From contig JAXHLS010000002.1 in NCBI GenBank assembly GCA_034522055.1, forward strand, positions 1,984,001 through 2,048,000: 64,000 nucleotides of DNA, read 5' to 3'. Shown here piece by piece: positions 48,260 to 56,416 of the stretch. This stretch comes from Gammaproteobacteria bacterium (GTDB lineage: Bacteria > Pseudomonadota > Gammaproteobacteria > JAABTG01). Numbering within the stretch: the stretch's first letter is position 1; each line of letters starts with the position of its first letter. The notes under the pieces are model-generated. The model saw nothing but the letters and a program-made list of their open reading frames with translations, did no database searches and was not told the origin of the DNA. The translations under genes were made by a program, and so were the position numbers.

Positions 48260-50001
48260 GCGTCCTGCTGCGCGGCATCTGCGCCGCCAAGGGCGTGGCC
48301 ATGGGGCACCTCTACGTGGCCGATCGTTCCCAGCTCGAGGTGACGGAGTACGCGCTGGCGCCGCAACAGGTGGAGGCCGAGGTGGCCCGCCTGTTCGCGG
48401 GTGTGGAATCCGCGCGGCGCCAGCTCCAGGAGGTCAAGCGGCGCATCCCCACGGACACCTCGGCGGATATCGCCTCCTTCATCGATACCCACCTGCTGAT
48501 GCTGCAGGACTCTGCCCTCACCACCGTGCCGGCCCAGATCATCCGCGAGCGGGCGTGCAACGCCGAGTGGGCCCTCAAGGTGCAGCGCGACGACCTGGTG
48601 CGCGTCTTCGAGGCCATGGATGACGGTTATCTGCGTACCCGCAAGGACGATGTGGAGCATGTGGTGGCGCGCATTCAGCATGCGTTGCTGGGAAAGAGCG
48701 CCGGTGACCCCGTGGCGGAAGAGGATGCCCTGGCCGGCCATGTGGTATTGGCCCGCGACCTGTCGCCGGCCGAACTGGTGTTGCTCAACCACCAGGGCGT
48801 GGTGGGCATCATCACCGAATTCGGTGGGCCCACCTCCCACAGCGCCATCCTCGCCCGCAGCCTGCGCCTGCCGTCGGTGGTGGGCCTGCACCAGGCTCAT
48901 ACCTATCTGAAGGACGGCGACACGGTGATCGTGGATGGTCGCGAAGGCGTCGTCGTCGTTGACGCCGATGCCCGCATCACCAATTACTACCAGGGACTCA
49001 AGGAGAGCATCTACACCCACCACAAGCAGCGGGAACGGCTGCGGGACAAGCCCGTGGTCACCCGCGATGGCCACGCCATCCGGCTCCACGCCAACATCGA
49101 GTTGCCGGAGGACGTGGTGGCGGTGCGCCAGGTGAACGCCGCGGGGGTCGGCCTCTACCGTACCGAATTCCTGTTCATGAACCGCGCCACGCCGCCGGAC
49201 GAGGAGGAGCAGGTGGAGGCCTACGCCTCCGTGGTCCTGGCCCTCGACGGGGCACCGGTCACCATCCGCACCCTGGACGTGGGCGCGGACAAGTCCTGTG
49301 ACAGCGTGCGCGGGGGCAGCGAATCCGTGTGTATCAATCCGGCCCTCGGCCTGCGCGCGGTACGCCTGTGCCTGCGCGAGACCGGGGTCTTCCTCACCCA
49401 GCTGCGGGCCATCCTGCGGGCCGCGGCCCTGGGGGAGGTGCGTCTCATGGTGCCCATGGTGTCCACGGTGGCCGAGGTGCGCCAGGTGCGCCAGCTGGTG
49501 GAGATGGCCCACCAGTCCCTGGTACAGGACGGTCTCGAGCATGCCGCCGCCGTACCCCTCGGGGTCATGGTGGAGGTGCCGGGCACCGCTTTGGCGGCGG
49601 ATCTCTTCGCGCCCCACCTGGATTTTCTCTCCATCGGCACCAATGACCTCATCCAGTACACTCTGGCCATCGATCGCCTGGATGACGAGGTGAACTACCT
49701 TTATGACCCCTTGCACCCCGCCGTGCTACGACTCGTCGATATCATCCTGCAGGCGGGCGCGGCAGCGGGGATCCCGGTCAGCATGTGCGGCGAGATGGCG
49801 GGCAACTCCAGCTATACCCGGCTGCTGTTGGGGCTGGGCTTGCGGGAGTTCAGCGTACCCCCCAACGCCCTGCTGGAGATCAAGCAGGCCATCAACGAGA
49901 GCGATGTCCAGGATGCGGCCGCCATCGCCCGGGCATTTCTCGGCGTCAGTGACGGGGACGCCCGGCGCCAGCTCCTCGGCCGGCTCGGCATCGACGCCTG
50001 A
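48256..50001 (+). CDS. ptsI: PTS enzyme I
   Basis: A 581-residue enzyme I: phosphohistidine region GGPTSHSAILARSL (about residue 190), phosphoenolpyruvate-binding VGLYRTEFLFMNR, and C-terminal FLSIGTNDLIQYTLAIDR and SMCGEMAGN with the catalytic Cys. It takes phosphate from PEP to HPr. The start at 48256 (ATGA overlap with ptsH) gives MSVLLRGICAAKGVAMGHLY. No GAF domain, so it is PtsI- rather than PtsP-like. Confidence 0.94.
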   Translation: MSVLLRGICAAKGVAMGHLYVADRSQLEVTEYALAPQQVEAEVARLFAGVESARRQLQEVKRRIPTDTSADIASFIDTHLLMLQDSALTTVPAQIIRERACNAEWALKVQRDDLVRVFEAMDDGYLRTRKDDVEHVVARIQHALLGKSAGDPVAEEDALAGHVVLARDLSPAELVLLNHQGVVGIITEFGGPTSHSAILARSLRLPSVVGLHQAHTYLKDGDTVIVDGREGVVVVDADARITNYYQGLKESIYTHHKQRERLRDKPVVTRDGHAIRLHANIELPEDVVAVRQVNAAGVGLYRTEFLFMNRATPPDEEEQVEAYASVVLALDGAPVTIRTLDVGADKSCDSVRGGSESVCINPALGLRAVRLCLRETGVFLTQLRAILRAAALGEVRLMVPMVSTVAEVRQVRQLVEMAHQSLVQDGLEHAAAVPLGVMVEVPGTALAADLFAPHLDFLSIGTNDLIQYTLAIDRLDDEVNYLYDPLHPAVLRLVDIILQAGAAAGIPVSMCGEMAGNSSYTRLLLGLGLREFSVPPNALLEIKQAINESDVQDAAAIARAFLGVSDGDARRQLLGRLGIDA

Positions 50002-50067
50002 TCCACACCCCAGGCGCGGGGACGATATACTGGCCACCGCGCCATCGTGTCTGCCAATGGACCCCCC

Positions 50068-51429
50068 ATGACCCCCGACAACGAGATTCCCCCGGACCAG
50101 CAGCTGCTCCATGAACTGAGCGCGGCCCTCGGCAGCGAGGACCAGGAGCAGGCCGCCCAACTGCTGGCGGAGCAGCATCCCTCTGACGTCGCCGAGTTGC
50201 TGGAGTCCATCCCCTCCAGCCAGCGCGGCGAGGTATGGGAGCTGCTGGAGCCCGAGCATCGCGACAGTGTGTTCACCTACACGGAGGACACGGTCCGTTC
50301 CGAGCGCCTGCGCCAGATGGCGCCCGATGAGTTGGCGAGCGTCGCGGAAGGCCTGGAAGTGGACGATGTGGCGGACATCCTCCAGGACCTGCCGGAGTCC
50401 ATGGTGGAGGAGGTGCTGGCCTCCATGGACGAGCAGAACCGGCGCCGCCTGGAGCAGGTGCTGTCCTACGATGAGGACAGCGCCGGCGGCCTCATGAACG
50501 TGGACGTGCTCACGGTGCGCGCCGACGTGAGCCTGGAGGTGGTGGCCCGCTATCTGCGCCGCAAGGGCGAGGTGCCGGAGCATACCGACAGCCTCATGGT
50601 GGTGGACCGCGACAACGTCTATCTGGGGCGCCTGCCCCTGAGTGCCATCATCATCAACGACCCCGCCACCCCGGTGGCCCAGGTCATGAACACCGAGGCC
50701 GAGGGGATCCCCGTGGAGACCTCCGAGCGGGACGTGGCCAAGCTTTTCGAGCACCGCGATTTCGTCTCGGCCGCGGTGGTGGACGACGACGGCGTGCTTC
50801 TCGGCCGCATCACCGTGGACGATGTGCTGGACGTGATCCGGGACGAGGGGGAGCACCAGCTCATGGGCATGGCGGGCTTAAGCGAGGAGGAGGACATGTT
50901 CGCCCCCGTGATGTCCACCACCCGGCGCCGCGCCCTGTGGCTGGGGGTGAACCTGGCCACCGCCTTTCTCGCCGCCTGGGTCATCGGCCTGTTCGAGGCC
51001 ACCATCCAGGAGGTGGTGGCACTGGCGGTGCTCATGCCCATCGTGGCCAGCATGGGCGGCATCGCCGGCAGTCAGACCCTGACGGTGGTGATCCGCGGCA
51101 TGGCTCTCGGGCAGCTGGGCTCCCGCAACACCCGCTACCTGTTCACCAAGGAGGTGGCCGTGGGCGCCCTCAACGGCCTGGTGTGGGCCGTGGTGGTGGG
51201 GCTGGTGGCGGGCTGGTGGTTCGGCAACCTGGGGCTCGCCATCATCATCGCCGTGGCCATGGTGGTGAACCTGGTGGTGGCGGCCCTGTTCGGCGCCGCC
51301 ATCCCCCTGCTATTGAAGCGCTTCGACATCGACCCCGCCCTGGCGGGCGGCGTGGTGCTCACCACCGTCACCGACGTGGTGGGTTTCATGACCTTCCTTG
51401 GCTTGGGGACGGTGTTCCTGCTGGGGTGA
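50068..51429 (+). CDS. mgtE: Magnesium transporter MgtE
   Basis: A 453-residue MgtE: an N-terminal superhelical N domain (ELLESIPSSQRGEVWELLEP; EGLEVDDVADILQDLPE), two CBS domains (MNVDVLTVRADVSLEVVARY; PVETSERDVAKLFEHRD), the plug-helix region and five transmembrane helices with the pore signature ASMGGIAGSQTLTV. It lets Mg2+ enter under cytoplasmic Mg2+ gating. A GTG at 50047 would add seven residues. 66 bp after ptsI. Confidence 0.94.
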   Translation: MTPDNEIPPDQQLLHELSAALGSEDQEQAAQLLAEQHPSDVAELLESIPSSQRGEVWELLEPEHRDSVFTYTEDTVRSERLRQMAPDELASVAEGLEVDDVADILQDLPESMVEEVLASMDEQNRRRLEQVLSYDEDSAGGLMNVDVLTVRADVSLEVVARYLRRKGEVPEHTDSLMVVDRDNVYLGRLPLSAIIINDPATPVAQVMNTEAEGIPVETSERDVAKLFEHRDFVSAAVVDDDGVLLGRITVDDVLDVIRDEGEHQLMGMAGLSEEEDMFAPVMSTTRRRALWLGVNLATAFLAAWVIGLFEATIQEVVALAVLMPIVASMGGIAGSQTLTVVIRGMALGQLGSRNTRYLFTKEVAVGALNGLVWAVVVGLVAGWWFGNLGLAIIIAVAMVVNLVVAALFGAAIPLLLKRFDIDPALAGGVVLTTVTDVVGFMTFLGLGTVFLLG

Positions 51430-51439
51430 GTCGAATGGG

Positions 51440-51495
51440 TGAATGGTGAATGGTGAATGGTGAATAGTGAATAGTGAATAGTGAATGGTGAATCG
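51440..51495. repeat. Heptanucleotide tandem repeat TGAATGG/TGAATAG
   Basis: Eight head-to-tail seven-base units TGAAT(G/A)G, the last diverged to TGAATCG, begin just after the mgtE stop. No coding meaning; such heptamer arrays expand by slippage and are useful strain markers. Confidence 0.9.
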
Positions 51496-51506
51496 TGGTC
51501 GGTGTT

Positions 51507-51555
51507 GGGAAACGGGAAACGGGAAACGGGAAACGGGAAACGGGAAACGGGAAAC
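51507..51555. repeat. Heptanucleotide tandem repeat GGGAAAC
   Basis: Seven perfect units of GGGAAAC, 11 bp downstream of the TGAATGG array. Two unrelated heptamer arrays side by side in the same intergenic gap is unusual. No gene overlaps them. Confidence 0.9.
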
Positions 51556-51639
51556 GGAGAAACGAGTGCGTAGGTTGGGGGGAGGAACGAACCCCAACAT
51601 GACCATGAATCCGATGAGTATCCGTTGGGGTTCGCAAGC

Positions 51640-51925
51640 TCGTAGGTCGGTTGCTCTCGGCAACCGACATCTGCGCCCGTAAAGCGCCGAGTTTCCGTCG
51701 GCTGCCAGGAACAGCCGACCTACAGGTACACCCCCTTTTTTTCCGGCGGCACGAAGGTCGGGATTCATCCCGACAATCAAACCCGCCGTGCATACCTCGG
51801 GCCGGGCCGGAGCCACCCGCCAGCGTTCGGTGTCGGGCTGAAGCCCGACCTACATCCGTGCCAAAGGAATGGGCGGTGGGGGTGTTGTGTAGGTCAGGTT
51901 GTAGGTCGGGCTTCAGCCCGACATG
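51640..51925. repeat. Cluster of short palindromic repeats (locus 2)
   Basis: The mgtE-tal gap (51430-51942) has no gene. Besides the heptamer arrays it contains hairpins at 51646-51668 (GTCGGTTGC arms), 51697-51719 (GTCGGCTG arms), 51757-51774 (GTCGGGATTCATCCCGAC), 51832-51849 (GTCGGGCTGAAGCCCGAC) and 51905-51922 (GTCGGGCTTCAGCCCGAC). The spacer GGGCCGGGCCGGAGCCACCC also occurs at the 9.8-kb locus, so a larger composite unit was duplicated. Confidence 0.85.
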
Positions 51926-51942
51926 CGGGGCTTTGACCCCCA

Positions 51943-52911
51943 TCAATCGCAGTCGGTGCAGGCCTTGAGGGCGAAGCGTTCCAGCTTGGCGGCGTCGGCG
52001 GCGAAGTTGCGGATCCCCTCGGCCAGTTTCTCGGTGGCCATGGGGTCCTCGTTCATCTCCCAGCGGAAGGCCTTCTCGTCCAGCTCGATACGGTCGTCGC
52101 CCAGTTCCGCGGCCCGCGCAGGCTCGAGCCGGCGGGGCACGTCGCCCTCCATGGCGTCCAGCTCCGCCATCAGGTTGGGGGCGATGGTGAGGAGGTCGCA
52201 GCCTGCCAGCTCCAGGATCTCGCCACTGTTGCGGAAGCTTGCGCCCATCACCGTGGTGTCGTAGCCGTGGCGCTTGTAATAGTTGTAGATGCGGGTCACG
52301 GACTTCACGCCCGGGTCGTCCTGGGGGGCATAGCCCTCCACTCCCTCGTTCTTCTTGTACCAGTCCATGATGCGGCCCACGAAGGGGGAGATGAGGGTGA
52401 CGCCGGCATCGGCGCAGGCTACCGCCTGGGAAAAGCCGAACATCAGGGTGAGGTTGCAGTGGATGCCCTCGCGCTCGAGGAATTCGGCGGCACGGATCCC
52501 CTCCCAGGTGGAGGCGATCTTGATGAGGATGCGGTCTTTGGCGACGCCGGCGGCGTCGTAGAGGCCCAGCAGTTGCATGGCGCGGCCGATGGTGCCCTGG
52601 GTGTCGAAGGACAGGCGCGCGTCCACCTCGGTGGAAACGCGCCCGGGCACGAGCTTCAGGATCTCGCAACCGAAGTTGACCGCCAGCTTGTCCATCATCA
52701 GCCGGATCTGCTCGGCGTCGTTCTTGCCGCGGCTCTTGCCGTAGTCCACGGCGTCGTCCACCAGGTGCCGGTAACCTTCCATCTGGCCCGCCTTCAGCAG
52801 CAGGGACGGGTTGGTAGTGGCGTCGACGGGCTTGTGGGCGGCGATGGCGTCGATGTCGCCGGTGTCGGCCACCACCTGGGTCATGCCGCGTAATGTCTCG
52901 AGCTTACTCAT
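51943..52911 (-). CDS. tal: Transaldolase
   Basis: A 322-residue TalB-type transaldolase: [15 protein letters not shown], Schiff-base Lys region [34 protein letters not shown] and [11 protein letters not shown]. It moves dihydroxyacetone units between sugar phosphates in the non-oxidative pentose phosphate pathway. It is the intact end of the tal-glk-zwf-gnd block whose glk and gnd members are degraded. Ends in Cys-rich ACTDCD. Confidence 0.95.
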   Translation of the reverse strand: MSKLETLRGMTQVVADTGDIDAIAAHKPVDATTNPSLLLKAGQMEGYRHLVDDAVDYGKSRGKNDAEQIRLMMDKLAVNFGCEILKLVPGRVSTEVDARLSFDTQGTIGRAMQLLGLYDAAGVAKDRILIKIASTWEGIRAAEFLEREGIHCNLTLMFGFSQAVACADAGVTLISPFVGRIMDWYKKNEGVEGYAPQDDPGVKSVTRIYNYYKRHGYDTTVMGASFRNSGEILELAGCDLLTIAPNLMAELDAMEGDVPRRLEPARAAELGDDRIELDEKAFRWEMNEDPMATEKLAEGIRNFAADAAKLERFALKACTDCD

Positions 52912-52939
52912 AACACCTCCTGATTGATCGGGTAGTCCT

Positions 52940-53169
52940 TCATGGTCGCAGCGCCGGGCGATGGGATTCGTTACTCCCTGTGGCTACGGCGTGACGGGCG
53001 GCGCCGAGCAGGGCCGCCCCGGGGTTCATTACCACCTTTACCGGGACCCGCGCAAGCAGCCCCGCCATTCTGCCCTTGTTGAGAAAACCCGTCATGAAGC
53101 CCGGGCCCTGCAGGTGAACAGCCCCAGCTCCGTCTTGGTGCCGCCGATGTCGCCGCCGATGACCCTCAT
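52940..53169 (-). pseudogene. glk: Glucokinase pseudogene (large internal deletion)
   Basis: On the minus strand the start overlaps the zwf stop (ATGA) and reads [18 protein letters not shown], the N-terminal phosphate-binding loop of glucokinase; the frame then hits a stop after about 25 residues. In another frame the sequence continues GFMTGFLNKGRMAGLLARVP, then VKVVMNPGAALLGAARHA, which matches the C-terminal end of glucokinase. Only about 75 of a normal 320-odd residues are represented, so roughly three quarters of the gene is deleted and the join is out of frame. It cannot encode a functional enzyme. Confidence 0.85.
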
Positions 53170-54698
53170 TCCAGGTTCTGCCAGGCGCGACCGTCCCGGG
53201 CCAGTAACGTTTCGGCGTCGGCAGGCCCCCAGCTCCCCGCCGCGTAGTTGGGGAAGTCGCGGGGTCGCAGGGCACTCCACACGTCGAGGATGGGGGCCAC
53301 CACGCCCCAGCCGGCCTCGATGCTGTCGGCGCGCTGGAACAGGGTGGCGTCGCCACGGATGGCATCGTAGAGCAGGGTCTCGTAGCCGGTGGCCGGGGGC
53401 AGGCCGAAGCGCTCCTTGTAGCAGAACTCCAGTTCGGCATTGCTGATGTGCACCACCGGCCCCGGCCGCTTGGCGCCGAAGCGCATGAGGATGGCCTCCC
53501 GGGGCTGGATGCGCAGCACCAGCTGGTTGGGTACTAGGTGATCCACCGGAGTCTTGCTGAACATCATGAAGGGCACCCGCTTGAACTGGATCAGGATCTC
53601 CGTCTGGCGCGATGCCATGCGCTTGCCGGTGCGCAGGTAGAAGGGCACGTCGGCCCAGCGCCAGTTGTCCAGCTGGAGCTTCATGGCGGCGTAGGTCTCG
53701 ATGGGGGAGTCCGCCCTCACGCCGGGTTCCTCGCGATAACCGGCCGCCTGCTCGCCCCCCGGCATGGTGCCGGGGCCGTACTGGCCGCGCACCGCCTGGG
53801 TGAGCACGTCTTCCGGGGACAGGGGCTGAATCGCCTTGAGGACATCGCCCTTGTTGTTGCGCACCGCCTCGGCGTCGAAGGACGAAGGGGGCTCCATGGC
53901 GATGAAGGAGAGCAGCTGCATCATGTGGTTGGGGACCATGTCCCGCAGCGCGCCGGCCTCCTCGTAATAGCCGGCGCGGTGGCCCACCGCGAGGTCCTCG
54001 GCCACCGTGATCTGGACGTGGTCCACGTAGCTGCGGTTCCATACCGGCTCGAAGATGGCGTTGGCAAAGCGGAATACCAGCAGGTTCTGTACCGTCTCCT
54101 TGCCCAGGTAATGGTCGATACGGTAGATCTGGGTCTCGTTGAGGGTCTCCAACAGCGCGCGGTTGAGGGCGCGGGCCGATTCCAGATCGTGGCCGAAGGG
54201 TTTCTCGATCACCACCCGGTGACGGGCCTCTTCGGTGCGGCTGACCACCCCGGCGGCGCCCAGGCGAGCCACGATGTCACCGAACAGGCTGGGGGGTGTC
54301 GCCAGATAATGGAGGTGGTTGCCGCCGGTCTGCCAGTGCTCGTCCATGGCGGTGATGTGGTCGCCGAGGCGCCCGTAGTAGTCGTCATCGTGGAAATCGC
54401 CACCGACGTAGCTGACGCGCTCCAGCAGCCAGCGCCACACGCCGTCGTCGAAATCCTCCCCCACGTGTTCGCGCACCGTCTCGTCGAGATGGGCGCGGAA
54501 GGCGTCGTCCGAGAGGTCATTGGAGGCCGTGCCGATGACCGCGAAGGCATCCTGGAGCAGGCCGTCGCGGGCGAGGTTGTAGAGGGCCGGCATCAGCTTG
54601 CGCCGAGTCAGGTCTCCGGATGCGCCGTAGATGATTACGGCGCCCGGCTGCACCGGCTCGGGGGCGGCCATGAATCCGTCGCTATGGCTGTCGCTCAT
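53166..54698 (-). CDS. zwf: Glucose-6-phosphate 1-dehydrogenase
   Basis: A 510-residue G6PD: NADP-binding [20 protein letters not shown], active-site [20 protein letters not shown] and [20 protein letters not shown]. It is full length with all key motifs and produces 6-phosphogluconolactone with NADPH. It lies between the degraded gnd-like remnant (upstream) and glk remnant (downstream), whose start overlaps its stop. An in-frame ATG at 54671 ([10 protein letters not shown]) is an alternative start. Confidence 0.95.
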   Translation of the reverse strand: MSDSHSDGFMAAPEPVQPGAVIIYGASGDLTRRKLMPALYNLARDGLLQDAFAVIGTASNDLSDDAFRAHLDETVREHVGEDFDDGVWRWLLERVSYVGGDFHDDDYYGRLGDHITAMDEHWQTGGNHLHYLATPPSLFGDIVARLGAAGVVSRTEEARHRVVIEKPFGHDLESARALNRALLETLNETQIYRIDHYLGKETVQNLLVFRFANAIFEPVWNRSYVDHVQITVAEDLAVGHRAGYYEEAGALRDMVPNHMMQLLSFIAMEPPSSFDAEAVRNNKGDVLKAIQPLSPEDVLTQAVRGQYGPGTMPGGEQAAGYREEPGVRADSPIETYAAMKLQLDNWRWADVPFYLRTGKRMASRQTEILIQFKRVPFMMFSKTPVDHLVPNQLVLRIQPREAILMRFGAKRPGPVVHISNAELEFCYKERFGLPPATGYETLLYDAIRGDATLFQRADSIEAGWGVVAPILDVWSALRPRDFPNYAAGSWGPADAETLLARDGRAWQNLE

Positions 54699-54710
54699 CA
54701 GTTTTGTTCC

Positions 54711-54848
54711 TCAGTCCAGATCGCGGGTGCCCTGTTCGATGTGGTCGCCGAACTGCTCGCGCATGGCGGACAACATCTTGTTGGCCTTGTTGGCGAAGTT
54801 GGTTTCCTGGCGCGAACGGAAGCCGGAGTAACGGAATTCGCCACCCCC
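54711..54848 (-). pseudogene. gnd: C-terminal remnant of 6-phosphogluconate dehydrogenase
   Basis: On the minus strand, a frame ending 13 bases before zwf reads YSGFRSRQETNFANKANKML, then SAMREQFGDHIEQGTRDLD. This resembles the last helix of the short, GntZ/YqeC-type decarboxylating 6-phosphogluconate dehydrogenases, which end with FRSRx4FxxKxLSAMRxxFGGH. Only about 40 residues remain of roughly 300, and upstream sequence (GGGEF and before) is unrelated and lacks a start with a ribosome binding site. Order gnd-zwf-glk-tal is known in sulfur-oxidising bacteria. Assignment is by motif, not search. Confidence 0.6.
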
Positions 54849-55110
54849 CGCCGGGCTTGTTGTCCGGCCTGTTGGTTGCGCGAGGGGCGGCAGGATCGTG
54901 TGCACCCATGGGACCTCTACCGGCCGGCGATGATTTCACGAGTGGCCACGATATCACGGTCACCGACGCGAGAAACGGCACCGGTGTCGGCTCTGGATGG
55001 AGGCCCCGATCGGTCCATCATCAAATGTCAAAGTCGTCCCTCGCGTTCGGGGGTTAGGATCTCCAACCTCAGTCAACCACATACAGGCATCAAGCCTTAA
55101 GGAGTGGAAC

Positions 55111-56046
55111 ATGTCCGACAATCCCATCATCGCCATCAACATGAGCAAGGTGACCAACAGCCCCGAGTCCTACGAGACCATGAGCAAGGTGGGCCCCAAG
55201 GTGTGTATCACCACCGCCAAGCACCCCGGTTTCATGGGTTTCGAACAGCTGTTGCAGACGGGGATCCATCCCATGGGCGGGCGCTACGGCGGCGGCGCCC
55301 TGGATATGCGGGAGACCCTGAATCCCATCGGCATGTATCAGTACACGGTGTGGAAGGACGTCAAATCCCACGAGGAGATGCACTACGAGCAGTTCGACAC
55401 CATCTATGAACTCTGCGGCGCCTGCCTGGATATGGTGGTGGAGGGGCCCTGGGAACCCCTGTACGAGATCCGGGCCTCGGACCTGCCGCCGGTGCTGGCC
55501 ATGACCGATGTGCCCCATACCCTCGGTGCCAGCTTCGCCCAGCAACAGCCCGTGCCCAAGGTGGCCCTGGCCTCCCAGCGGGCGGTGGTGGTGGGGGACC
55601 ACTGGGTCATGGACGGCCACGAGCAGGCCTTCGAGGAAGGCGCAGTGGAGACCCTGAAGTGGCTGAAGGAGAACGCCCCCGGCATGATCGGCTGGATGGT
55701 GCTCAAGCAGATGGGGGTGTCGGCCATCGGTTCCTTCCAGCTCGACCCGGAAGGCGCTACCAAGGCCACCCTGGGGGCCAATCCGCCGGCCTACAATACC
55801 AACTACGGCGATCAGCCCGGGGATACGCCCCCCATCCCCGCCCAGACGCCGGCCCAGTACTTCGTCCACATGGAGTGGGAGACGCCGGAGCACGCCCACC
55901 AGGGGCTGGGCAAGGCCCTGGTGAACTACGAGTTGCTGCAGATCCATAACCAGGGCGTCCTCGCCCATGTGGACCGCGGGCCCTACTACATGATCTTCGC
56001 CCCCATGATGGAGGAGGGCACCTGGCGCAAGCACCTGGTGCGGTAA
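55111..56046 (+). CDS. sor: Sulfur oxygenase reductase
   Basis: A 311-residue SOR, an enzyme that disproportionates elemental sulfur with O2 to sulfite, thiosulfate and sulfide without cofactors. By comparison with the Acidianus enzyme, recalled from knowledge, the active site is complete: catalytic Cys32 in GPKVCITTAKHPGF, iron ligands His87 and His91 in SHEEMH and Glu115 in GPWEPLYEI, and the accessory CxxC at 102-105 (CGAC). The protein has the family beginning MSDNPIIAINMSK and ends MEEGTWRKHLVR. AAGGAG precedes the ATG by six bases. Bacterial SORs are known from Thioalkalivibrio paradoxus, Halothiobacillus-like and Acidithiobacillus relatives. It is a cytoplasmic 24-mer in known cases. 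No operon partner; next genes are a remnant and a PhnD-like transporter. Confidence 0.95.
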   Translation: MSDNPIIAINMSKVTNSPESYETMSKVGPKVCITTAKHPGFMGFEQLLQTGIHPMGGRYGGGALDMRETLNPIGMYQYTVWKDVKSHEEMHYEQFDTIYELCGACLDMVVEGPWEPLYEIRASDLPPVLAMTDVPHTLGASFAQQQPVPKVALASQRAVVVGDHWVMDGHEQAFEEGAVETLKWLKENAPGMIGWMVLKQMGVSAIGSFQLDPEGATKATLGANPPAYNTNYGDQPGDTPPIPAQTPAQYFVHMEWETPEHAHQGLGKALVNYELLQIHNQGVLAHVDRGPYYMIFAPMMEEGTWRKHLVR

Positions 56047-56085
56047 TGGCCATCAAGCGCTGCCGTATGGCAGGGCTTATGGGCC

Positions 56086-56307
56086 GTGTCCGCCGCGACG
56101 CGGAATCTCCATGCCAGGCCGTCGGCCATCGGCCGCTTCGCAGCCGCAGCCGCAGCCGGGCCGCGGCGGTTGGTGCTCTCCCATCTGATGGCGCGCAGCC
56201 TGCGTGACCTGGAGGGCCAGCTCGAGCGGGTGCGTGAGCATTATGACGGGCCCCTCACGGTGGCCGAGGACCTGCAGTCCATACCCCTCGACATCGCCTG
56301 GGATTGA
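56086..56307 (+). pseudogene. C-terminal remnant of an MBL-fold metallohydrolase
   Basis: A 73-residue open frame. Its second half GPRRLVLSHLMARSLRDLEG, then QLERVREHYDGPLTVAEDLQ resembles the C-terminal part of metallo-beta-lactamase-fold hydrolases of the RNase Z/arylsulfatase-like group, where a conserved LVLSH provides the last metal-ligand histidine. The first 30 residues (MSAATRNLHARPSAIGRFAA) are basic and may include the AAEIGRIAxxAG-like helix; the whole N-terminal two-thirds of the fold, including HxHxDH, is missing. Probably a truncated gene; a small independent protein is possible. Confidence 0.5.
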
Positions 56308-56416
56308 TGGGCGGGTGAACCTCACGGTTGCTGGGTGTTTCTGCCTCGAAAGGGCACGCCATACTGATTTAAAAAGCGCGTTCGGGCGCCACTTTTCTAA
56401 CGATGAGGGGATCAGG

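Noticed and set aside
47308-49716. 802-residue open frame on the minus strand
   Set aside because: It lies antisense to hemD, the PTS genes and most of ptsI, is rich in His/Gly/Arg repeats, and lacks any motif. High-GC antisense shadow.
51440-51555. Possible CRISPR array
   Set aside because: The repeats are 7 bp and contiguous with no spacers; these are simple tandem heptamers.
53538-55100. 520-residue plus-strand open frame
   Set aside because: Antisense to zwf, which has all G6PD motifs.
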